Positions 27,355 through 36,336 of a stretch of 64,000 nucleotides of DNA are shown here, one piece after another. The notes below the pieces were generated by a model that ran no database searches, was not told where the DNA came from, and saw only the letters and a program-made list of their open reading frames with translations. Every line of letters begins with the position of its first letter. Position 1 is the first letter of the stretch. Position numbers and translations under genes: made by a program. Origin of the DNA: Pseudoalteromonas distincta (GTDB lineage: Bacteria; Pseudomonadota; Gammaproteobacteria; Enterobacterales; Alteromonadaceae). The stretch covers positions 62,001 to 126,000 of the forward strand of contig NZ_JWIG01000016.1 in assembly GCF_000814675.1 (NCBI RefSeq), in the 5' to 3' direction.

Positions 27355-27900
27355 ATGAAGTTTGAAGATGCGCAACAAAATATGAACCTCGCATACTTCG
27401 GTGGTGGAACCGGTGTATTAGTGTCTGGCTTGGTTTGGTGTATAGCTGGCTTTGTCGCATTACTGCATTCAAATCAATCGAGTATGCTTACTTTGTTTTT
27501 TGGTGGTATGTTTATACATCCTTTAGCCATGCTACTTTCAAAAGCTCTTAAACGCTCTGGCAATCATGACCCTAAAAACCCATTAGGTAAATTGGCCTTA
27601 GAAAGCACTATTATTTTATTTGTTGGTTTGTTTTTAGCGTTTTATGTAGCAAAACTTCAAGCTGAATGGTTTTATTCAATAATGCTGATGATAATTGGTG
27701 TTCGCTATTTAGTTTTCAACACTTTATATGGCATGAAAGTGTACTGGATTTTAGGTGTTTCGCTTATGTTTTCTGGCATGTTGTGTATTGTATTAAATGC
27801 TAATTTTGTAATCGGCGCCTTTATTGGCGGGATAACCGAAATAGTATTTGCGCTAGTAATATTTGCCCAATCGAAAGGTATGGTTTTAAAAACAGAATAA
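27355..27900 (+). CDS. integral membrane protein, possibly DUF7010 family
   Basis: 181 residues with about six membrane helices. The segment FIHPLAMLLSKALKRSG, then NPLGKLAL, resembles a family I recall as DUF7010; unverified. The N-terminus is MKFEDAQQNM. Ribosome site AAGGA lies upstream. Function unknown. Confidence 0.65.
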   Translation: MKFEDAQQNMNLAYFGGGTGVLVSGLVWCIAGFVALLHSNQSSMLTLFFGGMFIHPLAMLLSKALKRSGNHDPKNPLGKLALESTIILFVGLFLAFYVAKLQAEWFYSIMLMIIGVRYLVFNTLYGMKVYWILGVSLMFSGMLCIVLNANFVIGAFIGGITEIVFALVIFAQSKGMVLKTE

Positions 27901-28292
27901 CAAGCTCTTATAATCGCAAAATAGTATGCTGCTGGAGTTACCCTTCAGCTTGGTATATAGCAAAGGCTTTTTAAAGTATTGAGTATCTGCAAATTGCATG
28001 TATCCACTAGTCAGCTTAGAGCGAGAAGCAGTCAGTCACTAGCTATGGATTAAGCTCAAGTTTATCTTAAAATTTTGCAAATTTAAGAGCACAATACTGA
28101 TGGTCAAGTCACATCAGTGGAGAGCCTGATACAAAATTAAGCTTTATTAAAGAGGATTTTATTGTTTGATTAATAATAATTGCAATTAGCTAGCAGCAGT
28201 ATTATACATTTCTGATTTTTTTAGTAATATGTTAGTAGTTGATGGAGTTTTAAATACCAAAATGGTACCAACCATTTTTAAAGGGATGTTAC
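27901..28292 (+). promoter_or_regulatory. intergenic region before the defence cassette
   Basis: 392 bp with no gene recognised. At 28259-28278 there is a perfect 8-bp inverted repeat AAAATGGT-ACCA-ACCATTTT, directly upstream of the ribosome site and ATG at 28293. It may be an operator for the cassette. No recombinase site was identified. Confidence 0.45.
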
Positions 28293-30725
28293 ATGGAATT
28301 CATTTTTATAATTGCAGTTGTTATATTGATAATTTGGTTAATTACCAGTTCACGCTCAAATTCAAATAAAGCAAAGCCTCGAGTATTAGATAATCCAAGC
28401 TCGGACATAAAAGGCACTCATGATACGTCAGCCTCTAAGTCTTCTATATCTGCTCTATCCAATGATGCAATCAGCCCAATAAAATCTATTAAAATTGATA
28501 AAGCATCAGTAAGTATTGAATTACACGAACAAACTAATGAATTAGCAACCTCAAAGGAGACAACTCCAAAGCCACGCATCACTGCTGTTAATACACCTTC
28601 CCCAATTATAGAAAGTGCTGATAGTGCGACATATTCTGAAGATGATCTCGCCACATTTAATATTTTTGAGAGCGCAGCCCCTCAAAATATAAGCATTAAA
28701 AGCACAAGAAAAGCCCAATGGCTTGATAAGAATAAAGAAACTATTATACAAAAGCGTAAGCTAATGGGGTTGATATACATAGGTGAGCAAATGGAGTCTA
28801 TGAGAAGTTATGACCCTGACCCTGCGCTAATAAACTCCATTTTACCTGCATCAACACCTTTAGGGCATCAGCTGGGTTATTACACTGATGATTCGCTTGG
28901 TTACTGGCCAAGTTATAGCAGGCTTTCTAGGCAATGTAGAGGTGCCTATCTCGACTGGTTAGCAACCGACAGAAGCGCAGCTAATACCCCAATAGGATTC
29001 GTATTTTTGTACTTTTATGGATTTGAAAGATTTGTTGTTGTGAACAACAAAGACAATAAAGTTGCAGATGAACAATTCGAGGATATTTTTAATGAAGTAC
29101 TTCGTTTACACAAGGTGTTTGCTTCAAATCGCTCTTTTGCTGGTTACTCAGCAAACTTTTTAGAATTTATGTATTTACTAAAACCTGAATTTTTTAAAAG
29201 TAAAAAACACATATTACCTAAGACACGTCATTCACTACTTTTTAAATTACGTCTTTCAGAGCAAATCGTTGCCACAGAAAAAGTGGATGATGAGTTGGCA
29301 CTTGAATGGATCAAAAATACAGACCAATACAATTTAAAAACCGCAGCTAGGCGCTGCGATTTAGAGTTTGATTCACTTTTTAAACTTTACTACAAGCAAA
29401 AATTCCCTGAGGGAATGCAAGTTAAGCCCAATAAAACTAAATTAAACGCTGAGTACTTCTCTGCCAGCGGTAGTCTTCCTAGCGTTAAAATTTTACTAGA
29501 TAGTTTACCAGACCCGAGCATATTAAAAGCCCCTATTAAAAAGCTAATACCTATTGCTGATAAAGTCGCTGAGGAACTAGCTAGTTATAGCCGTTACTTA
29601 GGTAAAGCAGGCACTAGTAGAGATGACTTAGCTGCACTGATGTTACTGCCTCGCGCTATTGCTAGTAGTCAACCATCACCATTAATTGAAAAGTTTAAGA
29701 GGTGGGCTCAGGCTATTATTTTAGAAAATGGTGGGGTAACAAATGTATCTGAATTTTGGTTGCAAACAGACTTACCAGTACCAAAAGCGATAAATAAAAA
29801 GGAAAGTGACCTCATTTATAACTTAGCGAGCCTTGCTGATATAGGTATTGCGCCTGACTTACGTTACCACCATGCAAAACCTAGATTAGATGGCAAACTT
29901 GTCTTATTTACTCCAGGGCATGGGGAAGAGTTTGTCCCTAGTCATGTATTTAACCAAGTGGGTGTCGCACTTCGCTTAGGTGCTATGGTGGCAAATATAG
30001 ATGGGGTTGTAGATGAGTCAGAAAGTTCTGAGCTAGAAAAGCTAATTGCTCATGATGAGAAATTAACGGATACAGAAAAGCGATCTTTAAAGGCTTATCT
30101 TACATGGCGATTAGTTACCCCATCGGATAATGCGGGTTTAAAAAATAGACTTAATAATTTAGGTGAAACAGAAATAGAATTTGTGAAGCGGTTTATTCTG
30201 TCTATTGCGCTCGCTGATGGCAACGTCGATAACAAAGAAGTAAAACAAATCGAGAAGCTCTACACGAATTTAGGGTTGAATAAAGAGTCTGTCACGAGTG
30301 ATATTCATCAGCTTACTACAAGTAGTCATCAGCTTGCGCCAAAAAGTCAAAATTCATCAGAGTTTAGCTTAGATGAAACAATCTTAGCCCTTCATGAAAG
30401 CCAAACAACAGAAGCTAAAAATATGCTGGAAAAGATCTTTACCTCAGATGAAGATGAAAGCGATTATATTGAAGTCTCAGAGCTGACAAACGAAGTTGAA
30501 GGATTAGATCAGGCTCATAGCCAGTTGTTTGAAAAGCTATGTGCTAAAGCGCAATGGGGTCGCGAAGAGGTAGCTCAAATGTGTAGTGAGCTAAAATTAA
30601 TGGTCGATGGTGCTATAGAAACCATTAATGACTGGTCATTTGATTTAGTGGATGCACCAGTAATTGATGATGACGGTGATATATACATTGATGAAGAAAT
30701 AGTCGAAGAGATAAGGGAGTTATAA
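28293..30725 (+). CDS. sngA: Shango SngA-like protein: TerB-N/TerB/TerB-C
   Basis: 810 residues. An N-terminal membrane helix (FIIAVVILIIWLI) is followed by a disordered linker to about residue 135. Then comes a TerB-N-type domain (about 139-345; KRKLMGLIYIGEQM, YWPSYSRLSRQCRGAYLDWL), a TerB-like helical domain (about 555-680; LGAMVANIDGVVDESE, and again LSIALADGNVDNKE, the acidic pattern) and an acidic TerB-C-like end. It begins a tight three-gene unit with an ATPase and a helicase, the gene content of the Shango phage-defence system. The symbol rests on this architecture. Confidence 0.8.
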   Translation: MEFIFIIAVVILIIWLITSSRSNSNKAKPRVLDNPSSDIKGTHDTSASKSSISALSNDAISPIKSIKIDKASVSIELHEQTNELATSKETTPKPRITAVNTPSPIIESADSATYSEDDLATFNIFESAAPQNISIKSTRKAQWLDKNKETIIQKRKLMGLIYIGEQMESMRSYDPDPALINSILPASTPLGHQLGYYTDDSLGYWPSYSRLSRQCRGAYLDWLATDRSAANTPIGFVFLYFYGFERFVVVNNKDNKVADEQFEDIFNEVLRLHKVFASNRSFAGYSANFLEFMYLLKPEFFKSKKHILPKTRHSLLFKLRLSEQIVATEKVDDELALEWIKNTDQYNLKTAARRCDLEFDSLFKLYYKQKFPEGMQVKPNKTKLNAEYFSASGSLPSVKILLDSLPDPSILKAPIKKLIPIADKVAEELASYSRYLGKAGTSRDDLAALMLLPRAIASSQPSPLIEKFKRWAQAIILENGGVTNVSEFWLQTDLPVPKAINKKESDLIYNLASLADIGIAPDLRYHHAKPRLDGKLVLFTPGHGEEFVPSHVFNQVGVALRLGAMVANIDGVVDESESSELEKLIAHDEKLTDTEKRSLKAYLTWRLVTPSDNAGLKNRLNNLGETEIEFVKRFILSIALADGNVDNKEVKQIEKLYTNLGLNKESVTSDIHQLTTSSHQLAPKSQNSSEFSLDETILALHESQTTEAKNMLEKIFTSDEDESDYIEVSELTNEVEGLDQAHSQLFEKLCAKAQWGREEVAQMCSELKLMVDGAIETINDWSFDLVDAPVIDDDGDIYIDEEIVEEIREL

Positions 30726-30727
30726 CA

Positions 30728-32035
30728 ATGGCAGCAAAAAAAATTAGATCAAAAGAGCGCGATGCAATTATACAGTCTCTTAAATCGGGTGTTACCCCAA
30801 AAGTCGGCATACAACATATACAAGTAGGTCGTGGTAATGAGCTTAAAGCGCTCATTAAAGATATCGACAGAGTGACAGAGGGCGGCTCTGCTTTTCGGTT
30901 AATTATTGGCGAATACGGCTCAGGTAAAACATTCTTTTTAAGTGTAGTAAGAGCGATAGCATTAGAGCGCAAGTTAGTTACTGTTAATGCAGATCTATCT
31001 CCTGACCGTCGTATTCATGCATCATCTGGACAAGCCAGAAACTTGTATTCTGAGTTAATGAGAAACATGTCTACTCGTAATAAGCCTGATGGTAATGCAT
31101 TGACCAGTGTTGTTGAAAAGTTTATTACCGAGGCACGAAAAGAAGCAGATAATACAAGCAAGGAAATAACCACAGTGATCCACGAAAGGCTCGCGTCTCT
31201 CTCTGAGCTTGTAGGTGGTTACGACTTTGCAAAAGTTATAGAAGCATACTGGACTGGCCATGAAACAGATAACGAGCAACTTAAGAACAACGCTGTAAAA
31301 TGGTTAAGAGCAGAGTATGCAACAAAAACAGATGCTCGCAAAGATCTTGGTATAAGAAGTATTATCTCAGATGCGTCGTTTTATGACTCTCTAAAGCTTA
31401 TGAGTTTATTTGTAAGGCAAGCTGGCTATGAAGGGTTATTAGTTAACCTCGATGAAATGGTAAATTTATACAAACTCAATAGCACCCAAGCACGATTATC
31501 AAATTACGAGCAAATTCTAAGAATACTCAACGACTGCTTACAAGGATCGGCTGAGTACTTAGGGTTTTTACTCGGTGGTACACCCGAGTTTTTACTTGAT
31601 CCAAGAAAAGGGTTATATAGCTATGAGGCGCTGCAATCTCGTTTAGCTGGCAATACGTTTGCAAAGCAAGCTGGTGTTATTGATTACTCATCTCCAGCAT
31701 TGCATTTGGCAAGTTTAACTCCAGAAGAATTATTCATATTACTTAAAAACCTTAGGCATGTTTTCGCATCAGGTGATGAATCGCTATATTTAGTTCCTGA
31801 CGAGTCCCTTAAAGCATTTTTAGTCCATTGCAGTAAAACAATTGGAGACGCTTACTTCAGAACGCCAAGAAATACGATTAAGGCGTTTTTGGATATGCTT
31901 GCCGTGATTGATCAAAACCCAAGTATTTCTTGGGACAGCTTAATTAAAAATGTTGATATTGCAGAGGAGAAGCCTTCCGATGTAGAGTTAGAAATTGAAT
32001 CTGAGGACGATGAGCTAGCTGATTTTAAATTATGA
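30728..32035 (+). CDS. sngB: Shango SngB-like P-loop ATPase (DUF2791-type)
   Basis: 435 residues. Walker A GEYGSGKTFF (about 61-68), with ILHVQ-like GIQHIQVGRGNELK before it. The Walker B region GLLVNLDEMVNLY is near residue 236. This is the BREX BrxD-like DUF2791 ATP-binding type. The C-terminus is acidic (LEIESEDDELADFKL). It starts 2 bp after the TerB gene and overlaps the helicase by 4 bp (ATGA), so the three are one operon. It may act as a switch or loading ATPase for the helicase (inferred). Confidence 0.82.
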   Translation: MAAKKIRSKERDAIIQSLKSGVTPKVGIQHIQVGRGNELKALIKDIDRVTEGGSAFRLIIGEYGSGKTFFLSVVRAIALERKLVTVNADLSPDRRIHASSGQARNLYSELMRNMSTRNKPDGNALTSVVEKFITEARKEADNTSKEITTVIHERLASLSELVGGYDFAKVIEAYWTGHETDNEQLKNNAVKWLRAEYATKTDARKDLGIRSIISDASFYDSLKLMSLFVRQAGYEGLLVNLDEMVNLYKLNSTQARLSNYEQILRILNDCLQGSAEYLGFLLGGTPEFLLDPRKGLYSYEALQSRLAGNTFAKQAGVIDYSSPALHLASLTPEELFILLKNLRHVFASGDESLYLVPDESLKAFLVHCSKTIGDAYFRTPRNTIKAFLDMLAVIDQNPSISWDSLIKNVDIAEEKPSDVELEIESEDDELADFKL

Positions 32036-34257
32036 TTGATGCACACGAAAGGCTTGATTTTCGCATTCAGCAGTGGATTTTTAAACAAGGCTGGGATCGA
32101 CTCAGAGAGATACAATGTTTAGCAATTGACCCTATCCTCTCAGGAAAGACTGATGTGCTTATTAGTGCCTCTACTGCCGCAGGAAAAACCGAAGCATTTT
32201 TTTTACCTGCAATAAGTAGTATCGCAGATCAAGTAAGCGGTGTAGGCATTTTATATATCAGCCCGCTAAAGGCGTTAATAAACGATCAAGATCGAAGGCT
32301 AGAAAGCTTGTCAGACTTGTTAGACATACAAGTTACACCTTGGCATGGTGATAGCCCTCAAGGTCGAAAAAATAAGCTGAAACGAAATCCATCTGGCATC
32401 ATTTTAATAACACCAGAGTCCCTAGAGTCATTATTAATAAGAGACAGTGGCTGGGTAAAGTCTGCTTTTCAGAATTTAAAGCATATAGTTATAGATGAAT
32501 TTCACGCATTTATTGGTACTGAACGTGGCCATCACTTATTGAGCTTACTGCACCGCTTAGAGCATCTGCTTGGCCGTGTAAACGCACCAATACCCAGAAC
32601 CGCTTTAAGTGCCACTTTAGGTGACTTAGAAAGTGTCCCGGCGTCTTTAAGACCCAATAAATCGCTGTCTTGTAAAATAATAAAGCAAACGCAGTCTTCA
32701 TCAACGTTAAAAATGCAAGTGAAAGGATACATTGAAAGCGCTGTAGTAATAGATGAGGCGGTTACTGCGGAGCAAAGCGTATGTAACGATTTATATGGCC
32801 TTTGTCGTGGTGGAAACCACTTAGTGTTTGCAAACAGCAGAAGTCGCACCGAAAGCATTGCGACCACTCTTGCTGAGATGTGTGAGAGTAACACTGTGCC
32901 TAACGAGTTTTTTCCACATCACGGCTCGTTAGCCAAAGAAATGCGAGAAACACTTGAAGCTCGGCTTCAGCAAGATCAAATGCCCACTACAGCAGTGTGT
33001 ACTATGACTTTGGAGTTAGGCATTGATATAGGCAAGGTTAACTCTGTCGTGCAAGTTACTGCGCCGCATTCTATTGCAAGTTTACGTCAGCGCATGGGTC
33101 GTTCAGGTAGGCGTGGTGGCGCTAGTATTTTGCGAATGCTGATAACTGAGGCTGACCTTACAGAAAAATCGAGTATTGTAGATAAACTGAGGCTTGAATT
33201 GGTTCAATCGCTAGCGATGATACGTTTATTGGTTGCAAGTAAATGGTACGAACCAGCAGACACTTCGCTCTATCACTTTTCAACATTACTTCATCAAGTT
33301 TTAGCTCTCATCGCGCAATGGGGGGGTATAAGAGCAGATCAAATCTACGTATTACTTTGTAAAGACGGTCCATTCCAACAAGTTACTGTTACACATTTTA
33401 AAGATTTGCTATCTCACATGGGTAAGGTAGATCTTATTACCCAGTTAGGAAGTGGTGAACTGGTTTTAGGTTTTATGGGTGAAAAAATAACAAATCATTA
33501 TACGTTTTATGCCGTTTTTAAAACCCCTGAAGAATTTAGAATTGTAACGGGTAGTAAAACACTAGGGACATTACCCGTAGATAGCCTTATTTTAGAGGGC
33601 CAACATATTGTATTTGCGGGTAAACGTTGGGTGGTTGAGCTAGTCGATACAGACAAAAAAGTGATTTCAGTACAGCATGCAAAAGGAGGGAAACCACCTA
33701 AATTTGGTGGTTCAGGGATGGCTGTACATGATGTAGTGAGACAAGAAATGCTTAAAATTCTGAAAGAAGGTGACTACAGAGTTCAAGTTGGTGAACAAAG
33801 AATTGAATTTGGTGATGCAGTTGCACAAGCACTTTTCAAAGAAGGTGCTGACTTTTTTAAAACTGCAAAACTTGAAAGTACTCATTTCTTACAGTATGGC
33901 AATACAGCCGTTGTTTTGCCCTGGGCCGGCGATAAAGTTGTAAATACACTCGTTGCAGTACTTATACACAAAGGGTTTGGAGCAGGTGCATTTGCAGGAA
34001 TTATAGAAGTTGAGAATACCTTAATTGATGATGTTATCGGGGCTCTTAAAAGCTTTCGAGATGATCAAACCATATCAGCAATTGATTTAGCTGATGCTAT
34101 TGCAGAAAAAGCCATAGATAAGTTTGATGAGTATTTACCTCAAGAAATTCTTGTAAAAGGGTATGCAGCTAGAGCATTTGATGTAGAGAAGGCCCGAGCA
34201 TTAGTCAAAGAATTGCTCATGGCAAGATTTAAACAAGCCAAAGAGGTTAAATTATGA
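32032..34257 (+). CDS. sngC: Shango SngC-like DEAD/DEAH (Lhr-type) helicase
   Basis: 741 residues. The SF2 helicase motifs are clear: I SASTAAGKTEAFFLPA (about 45-55), Ia YISPLKALI, II IDEFHAF (Asp155), III SATLGD (about 193), IV-like LVFANSRSRTE, V LELGIDIG, VI LRQRMGRSGRRGG (about 352-362). A C-terminal region of ~350 residues follows, related to the Lhr-like helicases found in BREX type 2 (BrxHI) as far as can be judged. With the TerB and ATPase genes it fits the three-gene Shango defence architecture. Confidence 0.85.
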   Translation: MIDAHERLDFRIQQWIFKQGWDRLREIQCLAIDPILSGKTDVLISASTAAGKTEAFFLPAISSIADQVSGVGILYISPLKALINDQDRRLESLSDLLDIQVTPWHGDSPQGRKNKLKRNPSGIILITPESLESLLIRDSGWVKSAFQNLKHIVIDEFHAFIGTERGHHLLSLLHRLEHLLGRVNAPIPRTALSATLGDLESVPASLRPNKSLSCKIIKQTQSSSTLKMQVKGYIESAVVIDEAVTAEQSVCNDLYGLCRGGNHLVFANSRSRTESIATTLAEMCESNTVPNEFFPHHGSLAKEMRETLEARLQQDQMPTTAVCTMTLELGIDIGKVNSVVQVTAPHSIASLRQRMGRSGRRGGASILRMLITEADLTEKSSIVDKLRLELVQSLAMIRLLVASKWYEPADTSLYHFSTLLHQVLALIAQWGGIRADQIYVLLCKDGPFQQVTVTHFKDLLSHMGKVDLITQLGSGELVLGFMGEKITNHYTFYAVFKTPEEFRIVTGSKTLGTLPVDSLILEGQHIVFAGKRWVVELVDTDKKVISVQHAKGGKPPKFGGSGMAVHDVVRQEMLKILKEGDYRVQVGEQRIEFGDAVAQALFKEGADFFKTAKLESTHFLQYGNTAVVLPWAGDKVVNTLVAVLIHKGFGAGAFAGIIEVENTLIDDVIGALKSFRDDQTISAIDLADAIAEKAIDKFDEYLPQEILVKGYAARAFDVEKARALVKELLMARFKQAKEVKL

Positions 34258-34349
34258 CTTCATACATTATATTCATCAAGGATCATCAATGTCCGCAAAT
34301 GGCACTCAACCGCACTTCGGCTAAGAGCGAACTACTGACATTGAGCTAA
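34254..34349 (+). other. 31-residue open frame overlapping the helicase stop
   Basis: An ATG overlaps the TGA of the helicase gene (ATGA) and opens a 31-residue frame (MTSYIIFIKDHQCPQMALNR...). It could be a decayed fourth gene of the cassette or a random frame. No known peptide recognised. A region with CGCACTTCGGCTAAGAGCG follows, which looks like an intergenic remnant. Low confidence. Confidence 0.2.
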
Positions 34350-34421
34350 TCTTCATTGTTAGAAAGCATTATGCTGTAGCATTATAATGACTTTTTATTT
34401 TATAGGGATCTGAAATAACAA

Positions 34422-35243
34422 ATGATTAGAACTTTTTTGTTGTGTTGCACTTTTATAATTGCGACGTCTGCTTATGGAAATATGCCATCCTATTTCAACG
34501 AAGATATTGATAGCGAGTATAGAGAGCTGCTTAAACATGCAGACAAGATGCTTCCTGAAACAAATAAACAGCTAGCATATCTTCCTTCATTCTTTCCATT
34601 TAGCCTGTTGGATGTTCGCCCAACAAATTTCGTCAATAATAATGACAAGCAAGCCTTTGCAAATTTTAATTTTGGGGTATTAGGAAGTAGGTTCCTGAAT
34701 ATTAATAAGAAGCAACTTTCTAATTTGCCAAGTATCTCAATATGCAAGGAGCAAAAATGTAAAAAAGAACGAATTAAGCTGATAAAGCAGTTTTTAGTGG
34801 ATTCAAAGAGTGAAGTTGAAATGTTGAGACAAAATACAAATATTTATATTGTCCAGCAAACGGCACCACATGTTTTTCGCATAAATAACACGTTTTATAG
34901 TCCAACGCAGCTTATTACCTACTACCCATCCAAACAAGCAGGATTCATCCCGTCAGGTGACTATAAGCTATCCAAGCCTGAAGAAGCTTCCAAAATGTTG
35001 GCATTATCTGAAGTTACTAAGGCTCTGAGAGAGGTAATGACTAAGTATAATGTTGCTGCAATCACGAGAGTAAACGAAGAGAGTCTCAACATAATCTTTG
35101 GAGGTATAAGCGATAACCACTGGGGAATCGTTATTAACCATAAATCAACTATTCCAACTTCTGGTGATTATAGCCATATAGGTTTGGAATTCGATATTGT
35201 TCAAAAAGTTTCAGATAGCAGTTTTTACTATCAGACTAACTAA
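34422..35243 (+). CDS. exported hypothetical protein
   Basis: 273 residues with a clear Sec signal (LLCCTFIIATSAYG-NMP). No recognised domain. It has two Cys (CKEQKCKKE), and the C-terminal 120 residues are a mixed alpha/beta region (LREVMTKYNVAAITRVNEES). It lies 164 bp after the helicase gene, behind a remnant-like stretch, so it need not belong to the defence cassette. Ribosome site ATAGGGA precedes the ATG. Confidence 0.6.
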   Translation: MIRTFLLCCTFIIATSAYGNMPSYFNEDIDSEYRELLKHADKMLPETNKQLAYLPSFFPFSLLDVRPTNFVNNNDKQAFANFNFGVLGSRFLNINKKQLSNLPSISICKEQKCKKERIKLIKQFLVDSKSEVEMLRQNTNIYIVQQTAPHVFRINNTFYSPTQLITYYPSKQAGFIPSGDYKLSKPEEASKMLALSEVTKALREVMTKYNVAAITRVNEESLNIIFGGISDNHWGIVINHKSTIPTSGDYSHIGLEFDIVQKVSDSSFYYQTN

Positions 35244-35550
35244 TGGCTGTTATTGGCACTTTTGTGAAGTTCAACTGTGAGTAAAAACTGACTGTCAACC
35301 CTAATTATTCCAAATATTGATTACCTTATAAAAGAAACAACAACGACAACCAGAGTAATAAACCCCGCAATCACAGCCTAATCAATAAGCATAAATTGAT
35401 GAGGTATTGTTACTTTTAGTGCCTTATTGTTATTTATTGATCGTAATCAATAGATAACCTTTTAATACTCACTACACTTAACTTGCTGAGATGGAGCCGA
35501 GTCTATTCTTATGGAGTTGGTAATATGATTGAAAAATATGATTTTAGATT
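35244..35550 (+). promoter_or_regulatory. promoter region of usp with FNR-like box
   Basis: 307 bp. The only strong signal is TTGAT-CGTA-ATCAA at 35437-35450, a perfect match to the FNR consensus TTGATNNNNATCAA, 115 bp before the ATG of the universal stress protein. No gene was found. Confidence 0.5.
35437..35450 (+). promoter_or_regulatory. FNR-type binding site
   Basis: TTGAT and ATCAA half-sites separated by four bases. The consensus is that of FNR/CRP-type oxygen regulators, so the downstream usp gene is probably induced in low oxygen. Confidence 0.6.
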
Positions 35551-35565
35551 GTGAAGGAGAATAAT

Positions 35566-35997
35566 ATGCGAACAGGTAATATTTTATGGCCTACGGATTT
35601 TTCTGATACTGCATCACATGCTTTGCAATATGCCATTGAAATGGCGAATTTATATCAAGTAGGCATTCGTATTTTACACATTGTTGATCAGCCTTCAGAT
35701 AATGAAAATTATATGATCCTTGCGATAACTCCCCAAGAGTTAGCTAAAAATATGGAAGACGCTGCGGCGAGTAAAATGCATGAGTTATTAGGTCAGTTAA
35801 ATACTGATTTAAAGATTGAAACGGTTATTCGACATGGTGATGCCATTAATGAGATTTTAGATGAGACTAATAGCGGTGATATAGGCATGGTGGTAATTGC
35901 CAGTCATGGGAGAACCGGACTTTCTCATTTTTTGAATGTTAACGTTGCAGAAACGATCGCCAATAAAGCTGATTGCCCAGTGTTAATAGTCAAATAA
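35566..35997 (+). CDS. universal stress protein, UspA family
   Basis: 143 residues. The Rossmann-like Usp domain is clear: NILWPTDFSDTASHALQYAI at the N-terminus and VIASHGRTGLSHFLNVNVAE near the C-terminus. The ATP-binding motif G-2x-G-9x-G(S/T) is incomplete: the first two glycines are kept (GRTG) but the final G-S is VAE, so nucleotide binding may be weak. The start is ATG 35566, five bases after AAGGAG; a GTG 15 bp upstream is in frame but lies on the ribosome site. Single gene, with an FNR-like box upstream. Confidence 0.85.
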   Translation: MRTGNILWPTDFSDTASHALQYAIEMANLYQVGIRILHIVDQPSDNENYMILAITPQELAKNMEDAAASKMHELLGQLNTDLKIETVIRHGDAINEILDETNSGDIGMVVIASHGRTGLSHFLNVNVAETIANKADCPVLIVK

Positions 35998-36336
35998 AAT
36001 TGGCGCGTATCTCTTGTCCCGCTGCGTTTTAGACGGGACAAAGTGGCCAGCAGGTTGGGTAAAAATGTGAGTTGTGTAAACATCAATACACGGTTTAATT
36101 GCCCGAAAGTGAACGTTTCATACTGGGGCAGTACCTGCATGTATAACCTGGTCTTTTCCTCATGAATTGACTGAATAATTAAGGTCCGCTTATGGCCACC
36201 CTCCAACCACTCCACAACATAAAATGTTGATAATAATTGGCAAGGTATTTTACTGTGTCGGATGGCGCTTCGCTTATCCGACCTACATTGGCACAAAGCC
36301 GCCTATTTGGATTTTCCCACCGGTAAAATAAAGCGT
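35998..36336. repeat. intergenic region with REP-like and hairpin sequences
   Basis: 339 bp without a supported gene. It contains the inverted repeat TTGTCCCG...CGGGACAA at 36014-36041 and a REP-like palindrome at 36257-36282. Locally it is more GC-rich than the surroundings. A minus-strand frame over 35925-36296 looks non-coding or decayed. The pattern suggests an inserted repetitive or remnant element. Confidence 0.5.
36257..36282. repeat. REP-like palindrome
   Basis: GTCGGATGGCGCTTCG and its partner CGCTTATCCGAC form an imperfect hairpin. Extragenic palindromes of this type (GTCGGAT...ATCCGAC) are widespread in gammaproteobacteria. Function here unknown; transcript stability or a repeat-associated insertion is possible. 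Confidence 0.6.

Noticed and set aside
27955..27990. Possible tRNA-like segment before the defence cassette
   Set aside because: No cloverleaf, T-arm or CCA end; only local similarity.
30625..30972. Minus-strand frame overlapping the TerB and ATPase genes
   Set aside because: Shadow of strongly coding plus-strand genes.
35925..36296. 123-residue minus-strand frame across the intergenic block
   Set aside because: No ribosome site, no recognisable domain, and it reads through palindromes; treated as non-coding remnant.
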